DNA of 64,000 nucleotides from Bradyrhizobium sp. STM 3843 (GTDB lineage Bacteria > Pseudomonadota > Alphaproteobacteria > Rhizobiales > Xanthobacteraceae), in assembly GCF_000239815.1 (NCBI RefSeq), contig NZ_CAFK01000299.1, forward strand, positions 186,001 to 250,000, given 5' to 3'. The first letter of the stretch is position 1. Every line of letters starts with the position of its first letter. This document shows positions 16,984-26,926 of the stretch, one piece after another. A program made the position numbers and the translations under genes. The notes under the pieces were generated by a model. That model was not told the origin of the DNA and searched no databases. It worked only from the letters and a program-made list of their open reading frames with translations.

Positions 16984-18762
16984 ATGACAACACGGCTTCC
17001 CAAGAAGGACGTCGTCATCATCGGCCTCGGCTGGACCGGATCGATCATGGCCAACGAGCTGACCGGTGAAGGCCTCGAGGTGGTCGCGATCGAGCGCGGC
17101 CCGTGGCGCGACGCACCGACGGATTTTCCTCCGACGTACATGCAGGACGAACTGAGGTATCGCGTTCGTCACGAACTCTTCCTGCGGCCGGAGCAATTGA
17201 CCTTCACGTTCAGGAACAAGATGGACCAAACGGCGCTTCCGATCCGGAGCTGGGGCGCGTTCATGCCGCCGAACGGCGTCGGCGGTGGAGGCGTGCATTG
17301 GAACGCCGAGATGTGGCGCTTCCTGCCGTCCGATTTCGTGCTCAAGACACATTTGACGGAAAGGTACGGCGCCTCGTTCCTCCCGGACGACATGACCATC
17401 CAGGATTGGGGAATTACCTACGACGAGTTGGAGCCGTTCTACGACCGCTTCGAATATCTCTGCGGGACCTCAGGCACTGCGGGCAATCTCCGCGGCCAGA
17501 TCATGGAAGGCGGCAATCCGTTCGAGGGTTCGCGCTCCCGCCCCTATCCGACTCCCGCTCAAGCGCAACCGTTCAGCCACACGCTGTTTGGGAAAGCGGC
17601 CCGCGAGCTCGGCTACAAGCCGTTTCCGCAGCCGTCCGGAAACCTTTCCCAAGCCTACACGAACCCGCTTGGGATGAAGATGGGACCATGCACCTATTGC
17701 GGCTTCTGCGAATGGTTCGGCTGCAGCAATTATTCGAAGGCGAGCCCTCAGACCACGATACTTCCCTATCTGGTGCGAAAGCCCAACTTCACGGCACGCG
17801 ACAATTCGGAGGTGATCAGGATCAATCTCGACCGGTCCGGAAAGAGGGCGACCGGAGTCACCTTCGTCGATACCAGCGGCGAGACATGGGAACAGCCTGC
17901 CGACCTCGTGATCCTGTCGGCCTACACGCTGTTCAACGTTCAGCTTCTGCTGCACTCCAAGATCGGCCGCCCCTACGATCCCGTCGCGGGCACCGGCACC
18001 GTCGGACGCAACTACACGCATCAGACCATCTCGACCGTGAACGGTTTCTTCGATCCGAAGAAATTCAACTTCAACCCGTTCATCGCCTCGGGCGCGATCG
18101 GCATGTGTATCGACGAATTCAATGGCGACAACTTCGATCACGGCCCCCATGGCTTCGTCGGCGGCGGCTATATGGGACAAGTGCAGACAGGCGCGCGCCC
18201 GATCGAAAGCACCCTCGTTCCGCCGGGAACGCCGAAATGGGGCGCGGCCTGGAAGAGCGCCGTGAAGGAGAATTACCTGTCGACCGTCAAGCCGGGCACG
18301 GGCGTGCACGGCAGCTTCTACGCCTACAAGGACATCTATCTCGACCTGGATCCGACCTACAGCGACCGCTTCGGCCGTCCGCTGATGCGCATCACGATGG
18401 ATCTGAAGGAAAACGAGCTCAAGCAGAACAGGTTTCTGACCGACAAGTTCGCGGAAATCATCAAGGCGATGGGTGCGAGCAAGCTCGACGTGCAATACCG
18501 CAAAGGGCCCTATGACATCACGACCTATCAGACGACCCACCTCAACGGCGGGGCGGTGATGGGCAGCGACCCGACAACCAGCGTCATCAACCGCTATCTC
18601 CAAAGTTGGGACGTGCCCAACCTCTTCGTGCTCGGCGCGAGCGCATTCCCGCAGAATGCCGGCTATAATCCGACGCTTACGGTCGGAGCTCTCGCCTTTT
18701 GGGCGGCCACCGCGATCCGGACCAAATATCTGAAGAGCCCGGGGAGACTCGTCGATGCGTAG
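16984..18762 (+). CDS. GMC-family FAD dehydrogenase, catalytic subunit
   Basis: 592 residues. FAD-binding VVIIGLGWTGSIMANEL at the start; C-terminal active-site His in TTHLNGGAVMG and Asn in NAGYNPTLTVGALAFW, the usual GMC pair. A Cys-rich stretch (CTYCGFCEWFGC, about residue 237) resembles the Fe-S cluster region of bacterial FAD-dependent glucose/fructose/gluconate dehydrogenases. It oxidises a sugar, sugar acid or alcohol in the periplasm and passes electrons to the cytochrome subunit encoded next (8-bp overlap). The exact substrate cannot be read from sequence. Confidence 0.9.
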   Translation: MTTRLPKKDVVIIGLGWTGSIMANELTGEGLEVVAIERGPWRDAPTDFPPTYMQDELRYRVRHELFLRPEQLTFTFRNKMDQTALPIRSWGAFMPPNGVGGGGVHWNAEMWRFLPSDFVLKTHLTERYGASFLPDDMTIQDWGITYDELEPFYDRFEYLCGTSGTAGNLRGQIMEGGNPFEGSRSRPYPTPAQAQPFSHTLFGKAARELGYKPFPQPSGNLSQAYTNPLGMKMGPCTYCGFCEWFGCSNYSKASPQTTILPYLVRKPNFTARDNSEVIRINLDRSGKRATGVTFVDTSGETWEQPADLVILSAYTLFNVQLLLHSKIGRPYDPVAGTGTVGRNYTHQTISTVNGFFDPKKFNFNPFIASGAIGMCIDEFNGDNFDHGPHGFVGGGYMGQVQTGARPIESTLVPPGTPKWGAAWKSAVKENYLSTVKPGTGVHGSFYAYKDIYLDLDPTYSDRFGRPLMRITMDLKENELKQNRFLTDKFAEIIKAMGASKLDVQYRKGPYDITTYQTTHLNGGAVMGSDPTTSVINRYLQSWDVPNLFVLGASAFPQNAGYNPTLTVGALAFWAATAIRTKYLKSPGRLVDA

Positions 18763-20056
18763 GCGATCCCGTCATTTGTTTGCCGTCACCGCGCTGCTTC
18801 TCTCCACTGCCCCCTGCTACGCCGGCGGCTCCGATCCTCAGGAGTTCACGCAGATCGAACGCGGACGATATCTGACGATACTCTCCGACTGCGCAAGCTG
18901 CCACACGGTGCCCGGCGGCAACCAGCCATTCGCGGGCGGGCGTGCAATCGAAACGCCTTTCGGCAATATCGTCGCCCCGAACATCACGCCCGATCCGGAA
19001 ACGGGCATCGGCAGCTGGAGCGACGAGCAGTTCGACGCAGCCGTCCGCAAAGGAATCGGCCCCGACGGTTCGCGCCTCTACCCCGCGATGCCGTACAACG
19101 CCTACACGAAGATGTCCCGCGACGACGTGCTTGCAATCCGCGCCTATCTGAACACCCTGACGCCGGTCCGCAATGCGGTCACGGCCGACACCCTGCCTTT
19201 CCCGTTCAACATCCGCACGGCCATGCGGGTGTGGGATGCACTCTATTTCCAGCAAGGCGAATACCGACCGGATCCAAGCAAGTCGGCCGAGTGGAACCGT
19301 GGTGCATTCCTGGTCGATGGACCAGGCCATTGCGGCGCATGCCATACGCCGAAGACCGTTCTTGGCGGCGACAAGGCCGCACAATATCTCCAGGGCAGCT
19401 ACCTTCAGGGCTGGTCGGCTCCTGACATAACGAATGACGCGCGCGTTGGCGTCGGCAAATGGTCGAAAGAGGATCTGGTCTCGTACCTGAAGGCGGGCCA
19501 CAATCGCATGACGGCGGCGACCGGACCGATGGGCGAAGTGGTGACGCTATCGACCGCGCATATGAGCGATCCCGACCTCGATGCCATCGCGACCTATCTG
19601 AAATCGCTGCCCGGCAAGACCGGCGGAGCTTCGCCGCCTCCCGCAAGGACGCCAACATCGACCACGGTCGGAGCCACCTTTGCGGCATCTCCGCTGGCCC
19701 TGGATAATCCAGCCATGGTTGCCGGAGGTGCCATCTATCGAGACCAATGCTCGGCCTGCCATGGCCTGGAGGGCAAGGGCATCGAGGAACTCTTCCCATC
19801 CATAGCCGAGTCCTCGATGGTCCGATCGGACGACCCGACAACCTCGATCCGCATCATTCTGCGAGGTGCCCGAAGCGTGGGGACGCGTGCCCAGCCTACC
19901 GCCTCCGGGATGCCCTCTTATGGCCGAGAGCTCGACGACAGCGAGATCGCAGCCGTCCTCACCTACATCCGAAGTCGTTGGGGCGGGATAGCCGACCCAA
20001 TCGCGTCCAAGCAGGTCTCGAAGGTGCGCCTCGACACCGAGCTTCGACCGGACTAG
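18755..20056 (+). CDS. triheme cytochrome c subunit of the GMC dehydrogenase
   Basis: 433 residues with a signal peptide (FAVTALLLSTAPCYAGG) and three CxxCH heme sites: CASCH (about 48), CGACH (about 195) and CSACH (about 335). This is the standard architecture of the membrane-anchored cytochrome subunit that hands electrons to ubiquinone or the terminal oxidase. Overlap with the flavoprotein gene implies coupled translation. The C-terminus lacks an obvious long hydrophobic anchor, so membrane attachment may be amphipathic. Confidence 0.92.
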   Translation: MRRRSRHLFAVTALLLSTAPCYAGGSDPQEFTQIERGRYLTILSDCASCHTVPGGNQPFAGGRAIETPFGNIVAPNITPDPETGIGSWSDEQFDAAVRKGIGPDGSRLYPAMPYNAYTKMSRDDVLAIRAYLNTLTPVRNAVTADTLPFPFNIRTAMRVWDALYFQQGEYRPDPSKSAEWNRGAFLVDGPGHCGACHTPKTVLGGDKAAQYLQGSYLQGWSAPDITNDARVGVGKWSKEDLVSYLKAGHNRMTAATGPMGEVVTLSTAHMSDPDLDAIATYLKSLPGKTGGASPPPARTPTSTTVGATFAASPLALDNPAMVAGGAIYRDQCSACHGLEGKGIEELFPSIAESSMVRSDDPTTSIRIILRGARSVGTRAQPTASGMPSYGRELDDSEIAAVLTYIRSRWGGIADPIASKQVSKVRLDTELRPD

Positions 20057-20197
20057 CCGTCCGCGTCACTCCCATGACCGCTGCGACCAATACTATTGTA
20101 GGCAATCTGCGTCGCGAGTAGGCTGACGAAGGGGACGAATGGTTACTGATACCGCCTCTCTCCACGGAGTGGCCGGATAGGTTCCGGAACCCGGCAG

Positions 20198-23100
20198 ATG
20201 AACGTATCCTCGCCAATCTCCAGCAAGAGAGATGCCGATCCAGAAGTCTTGTGGGACGACGGAGAACTCGTCTTCTGCCGCGAATGGCGGCCGGACGTCG
20301 ACGGCGAGCTTCACAGCGTCTTGATCGTAAAGCCCGGCGCTACTGCTCCAACACCGGCCAGCCTCGACCGGCTCGCACACGAATACGCGCTACGGGACGA
20401 GCTGGACGGCGATTGGGCCGTCCGGCCGCTGGAGCTGATCCGCGAGCGCGGTCGCGCCTTGCTGGTGCTCGAAGACGGCGGCGGTGAACCGCTCAAGCGG
20501 CTGCTCGGGGCACCGATGGAGCTCGGCAAATACCTGAGACTTGCCGTCGGCTTGTCAGTCGCGGTTGGCCGACTGCATGAGCGGGGCCTCATCCATAAGG
20601 ACATCAAGCCCACAAACATTGTCGTCAATTTCACGACCGGCCAAGTGTGGCTCACCGGCTTTGGCGTCGCTTCGCGCCTTCCTCGGGAGCGGCAGTGGCC
20701 CGGACCTCCCGAGTTCATCGCGGGAACACTTGCCTATATGGCGCCAGAACAAACCGGGCGGATGAATCGCTCGATCGATTCCCGGAGCGACCTCTACGCG
20801 ATGGGAGCCACGCTCTACGAAATGCTCACCGGCACTCCGCCGTTTACGGCTTCAGATCCCCTGGAGTGGGTTCACTGCCACGTCGCCAGGAAGCCGACAC
20901 CACCCGCCGAGCGGTCGAAGAATATCCCGGGCGCCGTCTCGGCAATCGTCATGAAGCTGCTCGCCAAGACTGCCGAGGAACGCTACCAGACGGCGGCAGG
21001 CGTTGAGCATGACCTTCGACGCTGCCTGGCTGAATGGGAGACTCAGGGCCGCATCGACGAATTCCGGCTCGGCGAACACGACCGGTCAGACCGGTTGCTG
21101 ATTCCTGAGAAACTGTACGGGCGCGCACAGGAGACAAAGACCCTGCTGACGTCATTCGACCGGATCGTCAACGGCGGCCGGCCCGAATTGCTGCTGGTTT
21201 CCGGATATTCCGGTATCGGCAAGTCCGCTGTCGTCAACGAACTCCACAAATCGCTGGTTCCCCCGCGCGGGCTCTTCGCATCCGGCAAGTTCGATCAGTA
21301 CAAGCGCGACATTCCTTACGCCACTTTGGCGCAGGCCTTTCAGGCCCTGGTCCGCCCCCTCCTGAGCAAGAGCGAAGCAGAGCTGAGCGGGTGGCGGGAT
21401 GCCATTCGAGAGGCCGTGGGTCTGAACGGACAGCTCATCGTCGACCTCGTTCCGGAGTTGAAGCTCATCATAGGAGAACAGCCACCAATACCCGAACTTC
21501 CTTCACAGGACGCACAAGGCCGCTTTCAACTCGTGTTCCGTCGATTTATCGGAGTATTCGCGCGGCCAGAACACCCGCTCGCCCTCTTCCTCGACGATCT
21601 GCAATGGCTCGACGCGGCGACACTCGACTTGCTCGAGGATCTGTTGACCCGGCCAGATCTGCGATACTTGATGCTGATCGGCGCCTATCGCGATAACGAG
21701 GTTGGCGCCAGCCATCCTCTGATGCGCAAGCTGCAAGCAATCCGCCAGGCAGGAGCGATTGCACGGAACATCGTACTTGCGCCTCTGACGGGCGAAGACC
21801 TGGGACAGCTGATCGCGGATTCTCTTCATTGCGAACTCGAGCGCGCCATTCCTCTCGCGCAACTAGTCCACCACAAGACCGCGGGCAATCCTTTCTTTGC
21901 CATTCAGTTCATTTCCGCGCTCGCGGAGGAAGGTTTGCTCACGTTCAAGCATGGCGAAGGACGATGGTCCTGGGACGTCGGCCGCATTCTCGCCAAAGGC
22001 TACACCGACAACGCCGTGGACCTCATGGTCGGGAAGCTGAGCCGCCTTCCGGCGGACACCCAGAGCGCATTGCAGCTGCTTTCGTGTCTCGGCAACAGCG
22101 CGACATTTGCGACGTGCCGGATGGTTTACCAGTGTTCCGAACAGGACATACATGGCCGGCTTTGGGAAGCCGTGCGTGCGGGTTTCGTCTTTCGATCAGA
22201 GGACTCCTATAGGTTTCTCCACGACCGTGTTCAGGAAGCCGCCTACTCGTTGATCCCGGAGCACCTGCGCGCGCAAGCGCATCTCCGTATCGGGAGGCTG
22301 CTTGCGGCGCACGCCTCTCCGGAGAAGCGGGAGGAGGAGATCTTCGAGATCGTCAACCAACTCAACCGCGGATCTCACCTGATCGCGACAGGTGAGGAAC
22401 GTCGGCAGGTCGCAGAGCTGAATTTCATTGCCGGCAGACGCGCGAAGACGTCGACAGCCTACGCCTCTTCGCTGAACTATCTCTCAGCCAGCCGGGCGTT
22501 GTTGACCGAAGACAGCTGGGACGACAACTACGAGCTGATGTTCTCCATCGAAGTCCTCACGGCCGAGTGTGAGTTACTGACGGCACAAATGCCGGCGGCC
22601 GAGGCTCGGCTTTCGATGTTGGCGCATCGAGCAAGAAGCCGACACCATGTCGCTATCGTCGCGCGTTTACGTCTCAGGGTCTACACGGCTCTGGATCGGA
22701 GCGATCGCGCGGTGGAGGTATGTATCGAATTTCTGCGAAGCCGTGGCACCGATTGGTCGCCGCGCCCTACTCGCGACGAAGTGCTTCGCGAATGCGAGCG
22801 CATCTGGTCCCAGCTTGGGGACCGGCACATCGAGGACCTGCTTGACCTGCCCTTGATGACCGATCCGGACGTCCTCGACGTTCTCAATGTCCTGGTTGAG
22901 GTCCAGACGCCGGCATTGTTCTACGACGAGAACTTGTCTTCATTCGTCATCTGCCGCATGGTCAATCTAAGCCTCGAGCACGGCAACAGCGACGGCTCGT
23001 GTTACGCTTATGTATGGCTCGCGATCATAGCAGGGCCCCGATTCGGCAACTATCAAGGCGGGTTTCGCTTCGGCCGGCTCGGTTATGACCTCGTCGAAAA

Positions 23101-25741
23101 GCGCGGGCTGAAGCGCTTTCAGGCACGAACCTATATGTCCTTCGGAGACATCGTCCTGCCGTGGACCAGGCATGTCCGGGACGGCCGCGATCTGGTGCGC
23201 CGCGCCTTCGATGCGGCACGTGAGGTCGGCGACGTGACCTACGCCGGCTTTTGTTGCGACCACCTGATCAAGAACCAGCTGGCGGCGGGAGATCCGCTGG
23301 TTGAGGTGCAACGCGAAGCCGAGGACAGCCTGCAATTTGCCCGAGAGGTTCGCTTCGGCCTCGTCGTCGACCACATCAAAGTGCAGCTTGGCCTTGTCCG
23401 AAGCCTTCGCGGCCTGACTGCAAAATTCGGATCCTTCGACGACGATCAATTCGATGAGCTTCTGTTCGAGCGCCATCTGGGAAGCAACCCCGCCTTGGCG
23501 GAACTCGAGTGCTGGTATTGGGTACGGAAACTACAGGCCCGCTTCTTCGCCGGTGACTACGCTTCGGCAGTCCATGCCTCGCTGGGCGCGCAACGGCAGC
23601 TCTGGACATCACCATCGCAATTCGAAACCGCCGAGCTGTGCTTTTATGGAGCTCTTTCTCACGCGGCGCTCTGGGATTCTGCGTTACCCGACAGGCAAGA
23701 GAACCATTTGGAGACTCTAATAGCTCAGCATGGACAGCTCGAAGTATGGGCAGAGCGCTGCCCTGAGAATTTCGAGAACCGCGCAGCGCTGGTGAGCGCG
23801 GAGATCGCGCGCATTCAAGATCGCCCACTCGACGCCGAGCAGCTCTACGAACAAGCAATTCGATCGGCGCGCGCAAACGGCTTCATCCACAACGAGGCGC
23901 TCGCCAACGAACTCGCTGCCCGTTTCTACGCGGCACGCGGCTTGGAGAAGATCGCACACATGTATTTGCGTGAAGCCCGCGACTGCTATCTGCAGTGGGG
24001 GGCCGATGGAAAGGTAAGACAATTGGACGGGTTGTATCCTCTCCTGCAGGGGAAGGAAGCTCCACCAGGCCCAATGAGCACGATCGGAACGTCGGCTGGA
24101 CAATTGGATCTCGCAACGGTCCTCGAGGTATCGGAGGCGGTATCGGGCGATATCGTGCTTGAGAAGCTTATCGAAAAACTATTGCGTGCCGCCATCGAGC
24201 ACGCCGGGGCGGAGCGTGGAGTGCTGATTTTGCCGCAGGACACGGACTTGCGGATACGGGCGGAAGCGACGACCTGGGACAATTCGGTCAGGATCGCTCT
24301 CCGCGACTCGCCAATCTCCGATGCTGAACTGCCGGAGTCGCTCGTCCTTTATACTGCGCGCACGCAGGAACACGTCATTCTCGACGACGCCTCCACGCGC
24401 GGCGCCTTTTACGGCGACGAGTACATTCGCCGCACGCGCGCCCGGTCCGTGCTCTGCCTGCCGCTCATCAAACAAGGCAGGTCGGTCGCTTTGCTGTATC
24501 TGGAGAACAACCTCGCGCTGGGTGTGTTTACGTCCGCGCGTGTCGCCGTTCTGAGGTTTCTCGCGTCCGAAGCCGCAACATCGCTCGATAACGCCCGCCT
24601 GTACGGCGAACTTCAGGAACGCGAATCCAGGATTCGTCGGCTGGTTGACGCCAATATCATCGGGATCTGCATCTTCAATGGGGAAGGTGCCATCGTTGAC
24701 GCCAATCACGCCTTGCTCAAAACCTTGGGATACGACCGCGCGGATCTCGAGGCGGGGCGGCTGCGCTGGACCAACCTGACACCCCCGGACTGGGCCGACC
24801 GCAATGCGCTCGCCCACGCGGAGCTGGCGGCCACCGGGGCTGTCCAACCCTTCGAGAAGGAGTATTTCCGCAAGGACGGCACCCGCGTTCCGATTCTGAT
24901 CGGCGCGGCCGCATTCGACGAGCAGCGGGATCAGGCCGTAGCTTTCGTGCTGGATCTGAGCGAGCGGAAGCGTGCGGAAGCCGAGGCACGCGAGAGCGAG
25001 CGGCGCTACCGCGAAACGCAGATGGAACTCGTTCATGCGAACCGCGTAGCGATCATGGGGCAGCTCGCGACATCGATTGCCCACGAGGTCAACCAGCCCA
25101 ACACTGCGGTCATGGCCAGCGCTCAGGCGGCTTTGCGCTGGCTGGAACGCGACAGACCGAAGCTCGAGCAGGTTCGTGAAGCGCTGATACGCGTCGTCCA
25201 TAACAGCATCCGGTCAAGCGAGGTCATTCAGCGAATCCGCGATCTCATAAAGAAGGCGCCGCGCGAAAGGGATTGCCTGGCGATCAACCAGGTCATCCGT
25301 CATGTCATCGAGCTCACTCGGGTCGAAGCAACAAGGAATGGCGTTTCGGTGCGCACTGAATTCGACAAGAGCTTGCCCATGGTCATCGGAGACCGGGTCG
25401 AGTTGCAGCAGGTTGCTGTCAATCTCATCCTGAATGCCATCGAGGCGATGAGCGGGACCAGAGACGGCGAGCGAGGATTGGTGATCCGCACCACGAGAGA
25501 GGATCGCGACACCGTACTGGTATCGATCGCGGATACCGGGCCTGGATTGCGGCCTGAAGATCTCCAGCGTCTCTTCGAACCCTTCTACACGACCAAGCCG
25601 GGCGGCCTGGGCGTTGGACTGTCGATATGTCAATCGATCATCGTTTCGCACGGCGGCAGATTGTGGGCCGAGGCCAACCTGCCGCGCGGCGCCACCTTCC
25701 AGTTCACCGTTCCAATCAACGACGGACCTGGAGTGAGTTGA
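20198..25741 (+). CDS. giant Ser/Thr-kinase / ATPase / GAF-PAS histidine kinase
   Basis: 1847 residues. Order: Ser/Thr kinase-like domain (about 1-285; catalytic loop GLIHKDIKPTNIVV), STAND/AAA-type ATPase with Walker A SGYSGIGKSAV (about 335) and Walker B LFLDDLQW, a long helical (TPR-like) middle, GAF (about 1310-1460), PAS (about 1475-1590), phosphoacceptor His near 1627 (SIAHEVNQP) and HATPase (NLILNAIEAM, ADTGPGL). The usual DFG motif reads GFG (LTGFGVAS), so kinase activity may be weak or lost. No dedicated response regulator lies beside it; the REC and FixJ-type proteins at 9-14 kb are possible partners. 141 bp after the cytochrome gene. Confidence 0.92.
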   Translation: MNVSSPISSKRDADPEVLWDDGELVFCREWRPDVDGELHSVLIVKPGATAPTPASLDRLAHEYALRDELDGDWAVRPLELIRERGRALLVLEDGGGEPLKRLLGAPMELGKYLRLAVGLSVAVGRLHERGLIHKDIKPTNIVVNFTTGQVWLTGFGVASRLPRERQWPGPPEFIAGTLAYMAPEQTGRMNRSIDSRSDLYAMGATLYEMLTGTPPFTASDPLEWVHCHVARKPTPPAERSKNIPGAVSAIVMKLLAKTAEERYQTAAGVEHDLRRCLAEWETQGRIDEFRLGEHDRSDRLLIPEKLYGRAQETKTLLTSFDRIVNGGRPELLLVSGYSGIGKSAVVNELHKSLVPPRGLFASGKFDQYKRDIPYATLAQAFQALVRPLLSKSEAELSGWRDAIREAVGLNGQLIVDLVPELKLIIGEQPPIPELPSQDAQGRFQLVFRRFIGVFARPEHPLALFLDDLQWLDAATLDLLEDLLTRPDLRYLMLIGAYRDNEVGASHPLMRKLQAIRQAGAIARNIVLAPLTGEDLGQLIADSLHCELERAIPLAQLVHHKTAGNPFFAIQFISALAEEGLLTFKHGEGRWSWDVGRILAKGYTDNAVDLMVGKLSRLPADTQSALQLLSCLGNSATFATCRMVYQCSEQDIHGRLWEAVRAGFVFRSEDSYRFLHDRVQEAAYSLIPEHLRAQAHLRIGRLLAAHASPEKREEEIFEIVNQLNRGSHLIATGEERRQVAELNFIAGRRAKTSTAYASSLNYLSASRALLTEDSWDDNYELMFSIEVLTAECELLTAQMPAAEARLSMLAHRARSRHHVAIVARLRLRVYTALDRSDRAVEVCIEFLRSRGTDWSPRPTRDEVLRECERIWSQLGDRHIEDLLDLPLMTDPDVLDVLNVLVEVQTPALFYDENLSSFVICRMVNLSLEHGNSDGSCYAYVWLAIIAGPRFGNYQGGFRFGRLGYDLVEKRGLKRFQARTYMSFGDIVLPWTRHVRDGRDLVRRAFDAAREVGDVTYAGFCCDHLIKNQLAAGDPLVEVQREAEDSLQFAREVRFGLVVDHIKVQLGLVRSLRGLTAKFGSFDDDQFDELLFERHLGSNPALAELECWYWVRKLQARFFAGDYASAVHASLGAQRQLWTSPSQFETAELCFYGALSHAALWDSALPDRQENHLETLIAQHGQLEVWAERCPENFENRAALVSAEIARIQDRPLDAEQLYEQAIRSARANGFIHNEALANELAARFYAARGLEKIAHMYLREARDCYLQWGADGKVRQLDGLYPLLQGKEAPPGPMSTIGTSAGQLDLATVLEVSEAVSGDIVLEKLIEKLLRAAIEHAGAERGVLILPQDTDLRIRAEATTWDNSVRIALRDSPISDAELPESLVLYTARTQEHVILDDASTRGAFYGDEYIRRTRARSVLCLPLIKQGRSVALLYLENNLALGVFTSARVAVLRFLASEAATSLDNARLYGELQERESRIRRLVDANIIGICIFNGEGAIVDANHALLKTLGYDRADLEAGRLRWTNLTPPDWADRNALAHAELAATGAVQPFEKEYFRKDGTRVPILIGAAAFDEQRDQAVAFVLDLSERKRAEAEARESERRYRETQMELVHANRVAIMGQLATSIAHEVNQPNTAVMASAQAALRWLERDRPKLEQVREALIRVVHNSIRSSEVIQRIRDLIKKAPRERDCLAINQVIRHVIELTRVEATRNGVSVRTEFDKSLPMVIGDRVELQQVAVNLILNAIEAMSGTRDGERGLVIRTTREDRDTVLVSIADTGPGLRPEDLQRLFEPFYTTKPGGLGVGLSICQSIIVSHGGRLWAEANLPRGATFQFTVPINDGPGVS

Positions 25742-25775
25742 AGCGTCGCCTACCGGAAAGCGCGTGTCTCGCCCC

Positions 25776-26642
25776 TCAGCCGTGCTGCTGCGTGCTGGTT
25801 TGGCGTGCGACAGAAGCGGCGATGGCCTCCTGGATCATTCCGACGACCAGCTCCGGCGCCGTGATCGGCGACGCATGGTCGACCCTTGCCGAGCGAACCT
25901 TCGCACCCATCCTGCGCGCCAGGAACAGCTGTGTCGCCGGATTGATCATTCGATCCTCCTCGGCGACGAGGAACCATGACGGCTTCGCCTTCCATGCCGG
26001 TTTCGGAGCCTTTTCCTTGATGGCCGCGACGGCAATTGGACGCTGGATCGCGGCGAGGAGAGCGGCCTGTTCGGGCCGGGCATGCTGACACCAGGCGGCG
26101 CTGAACCGGTCGTCGGGCATCCAGAGGAGACCGTGGCTGTCGGGGGCAAGTTTCGGCGCCTCTGGCGACGGCTTGTCGCGGTAGAAGACGTCGGCGACCG
26201 TCTCGCCCTCGTCGGGAGAGAGGGCCGAAATGAACACCAGCGACCGAACTCTCTCGTTGGTGCAGGCACCTATCACGGCACCGGCATAGGCATGCGCGAC
26301 GAGGACGACGGGGCCATCGGTTCGCTCCAATGCCCGCTCAAGCGCCGCGACATCATCCGACAGCGACGTGAGCGGGATCGGTGCCGCCAACGCCCTCAGC
26401 CCTCTGGACTGCAACGGTGTGATGACGCGGGCCCAGCTCGACCCGTCGGCCCAGGCGCCGTGGACGAGGACGACCGTGGCGTTCGCGTCCGCGGCTTCAG
26501 ATCGTTTGGTGCGGGCTCGGACGGCTTTCTTGCTCGCGCGAGGATGCGCCGCCGCCGGCGCAAGCATGCCGAGCTCCGCCGCAGCAACTGTCATCGCCGC
26601 GCCTAAGAAACGTCGGCGATCATGGTGGATTTGCTCAGACAT
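25776..26642 (-). CDS. exported alpha/beta hydrolase-fold protein lacking the catalytic Ser
   Basis: 288 residues with a twin-arginine start (DRRRFLGAAMTVAAAELG) and the fold markers VVLVHGAWADGSSW and terminal DHASPI. At the nucleophile elbow, where relatives have GHSYGG or GHSWGG, this protein reads AHAYAG (VLVAHAYAGAVIG): Ser is replaced by Ala. The terminal Asp and His are kept. It may be a non-hydrolytic binding protein or use different chemistry. ATG 26642 chosen; longer forms add non-family residues. It converges tail to tail with the giant kinase gene. Confidence 0.82.
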   Translation of the reverse strand: MSEQIHHDRRRFLGAAMTVAAAELGMLAPAAAHPRASKKAVRARTKRSEAADANATVVLVHGAWADGSSWARVITPLQSRGLRALAAPIPLTSLSDDVAALERALERTDGPVVLVAHAYAGAVIGACTNERVRSLVFISALSPDEGETVADVFYRDKPSPEAPKLAPDSHGLLWMPDDRFSAAWCQHARPEQAALLAAIQRPIAVAAIKEKAPKPAWKAKPSWFLVAEEDRMINPATQLFLARRMGAKVRSARVDHASPITAPELVVGMIQEAIAASVARQTSTQQHG

Positions 26643-26926
26643 AACTCTTCCCTTGCTCTGACAGGCAGCGCGGCTGCGCTTCCGTGGACCCGGACTTGCT
26701 CTATTCGACGGTCCAGCCAGTGTGGTTACAGCGCACGGGATCATTTCGGCGTTCAATTCCCGACGGTCCCATGCGGCATGAAGATGATCGAAGTTTTGAG
26801 CACGATGGCTCCAACGACGCCAATCCTGCGAAAACGTGCTTCCACGGAGCTGCTAACGTTTCTTGCCGCGCTGTCATCGAGGGGGTGTTGCCAACTGCGC
26901 CGCGCTGATCCTGAAGGACACCAGAC

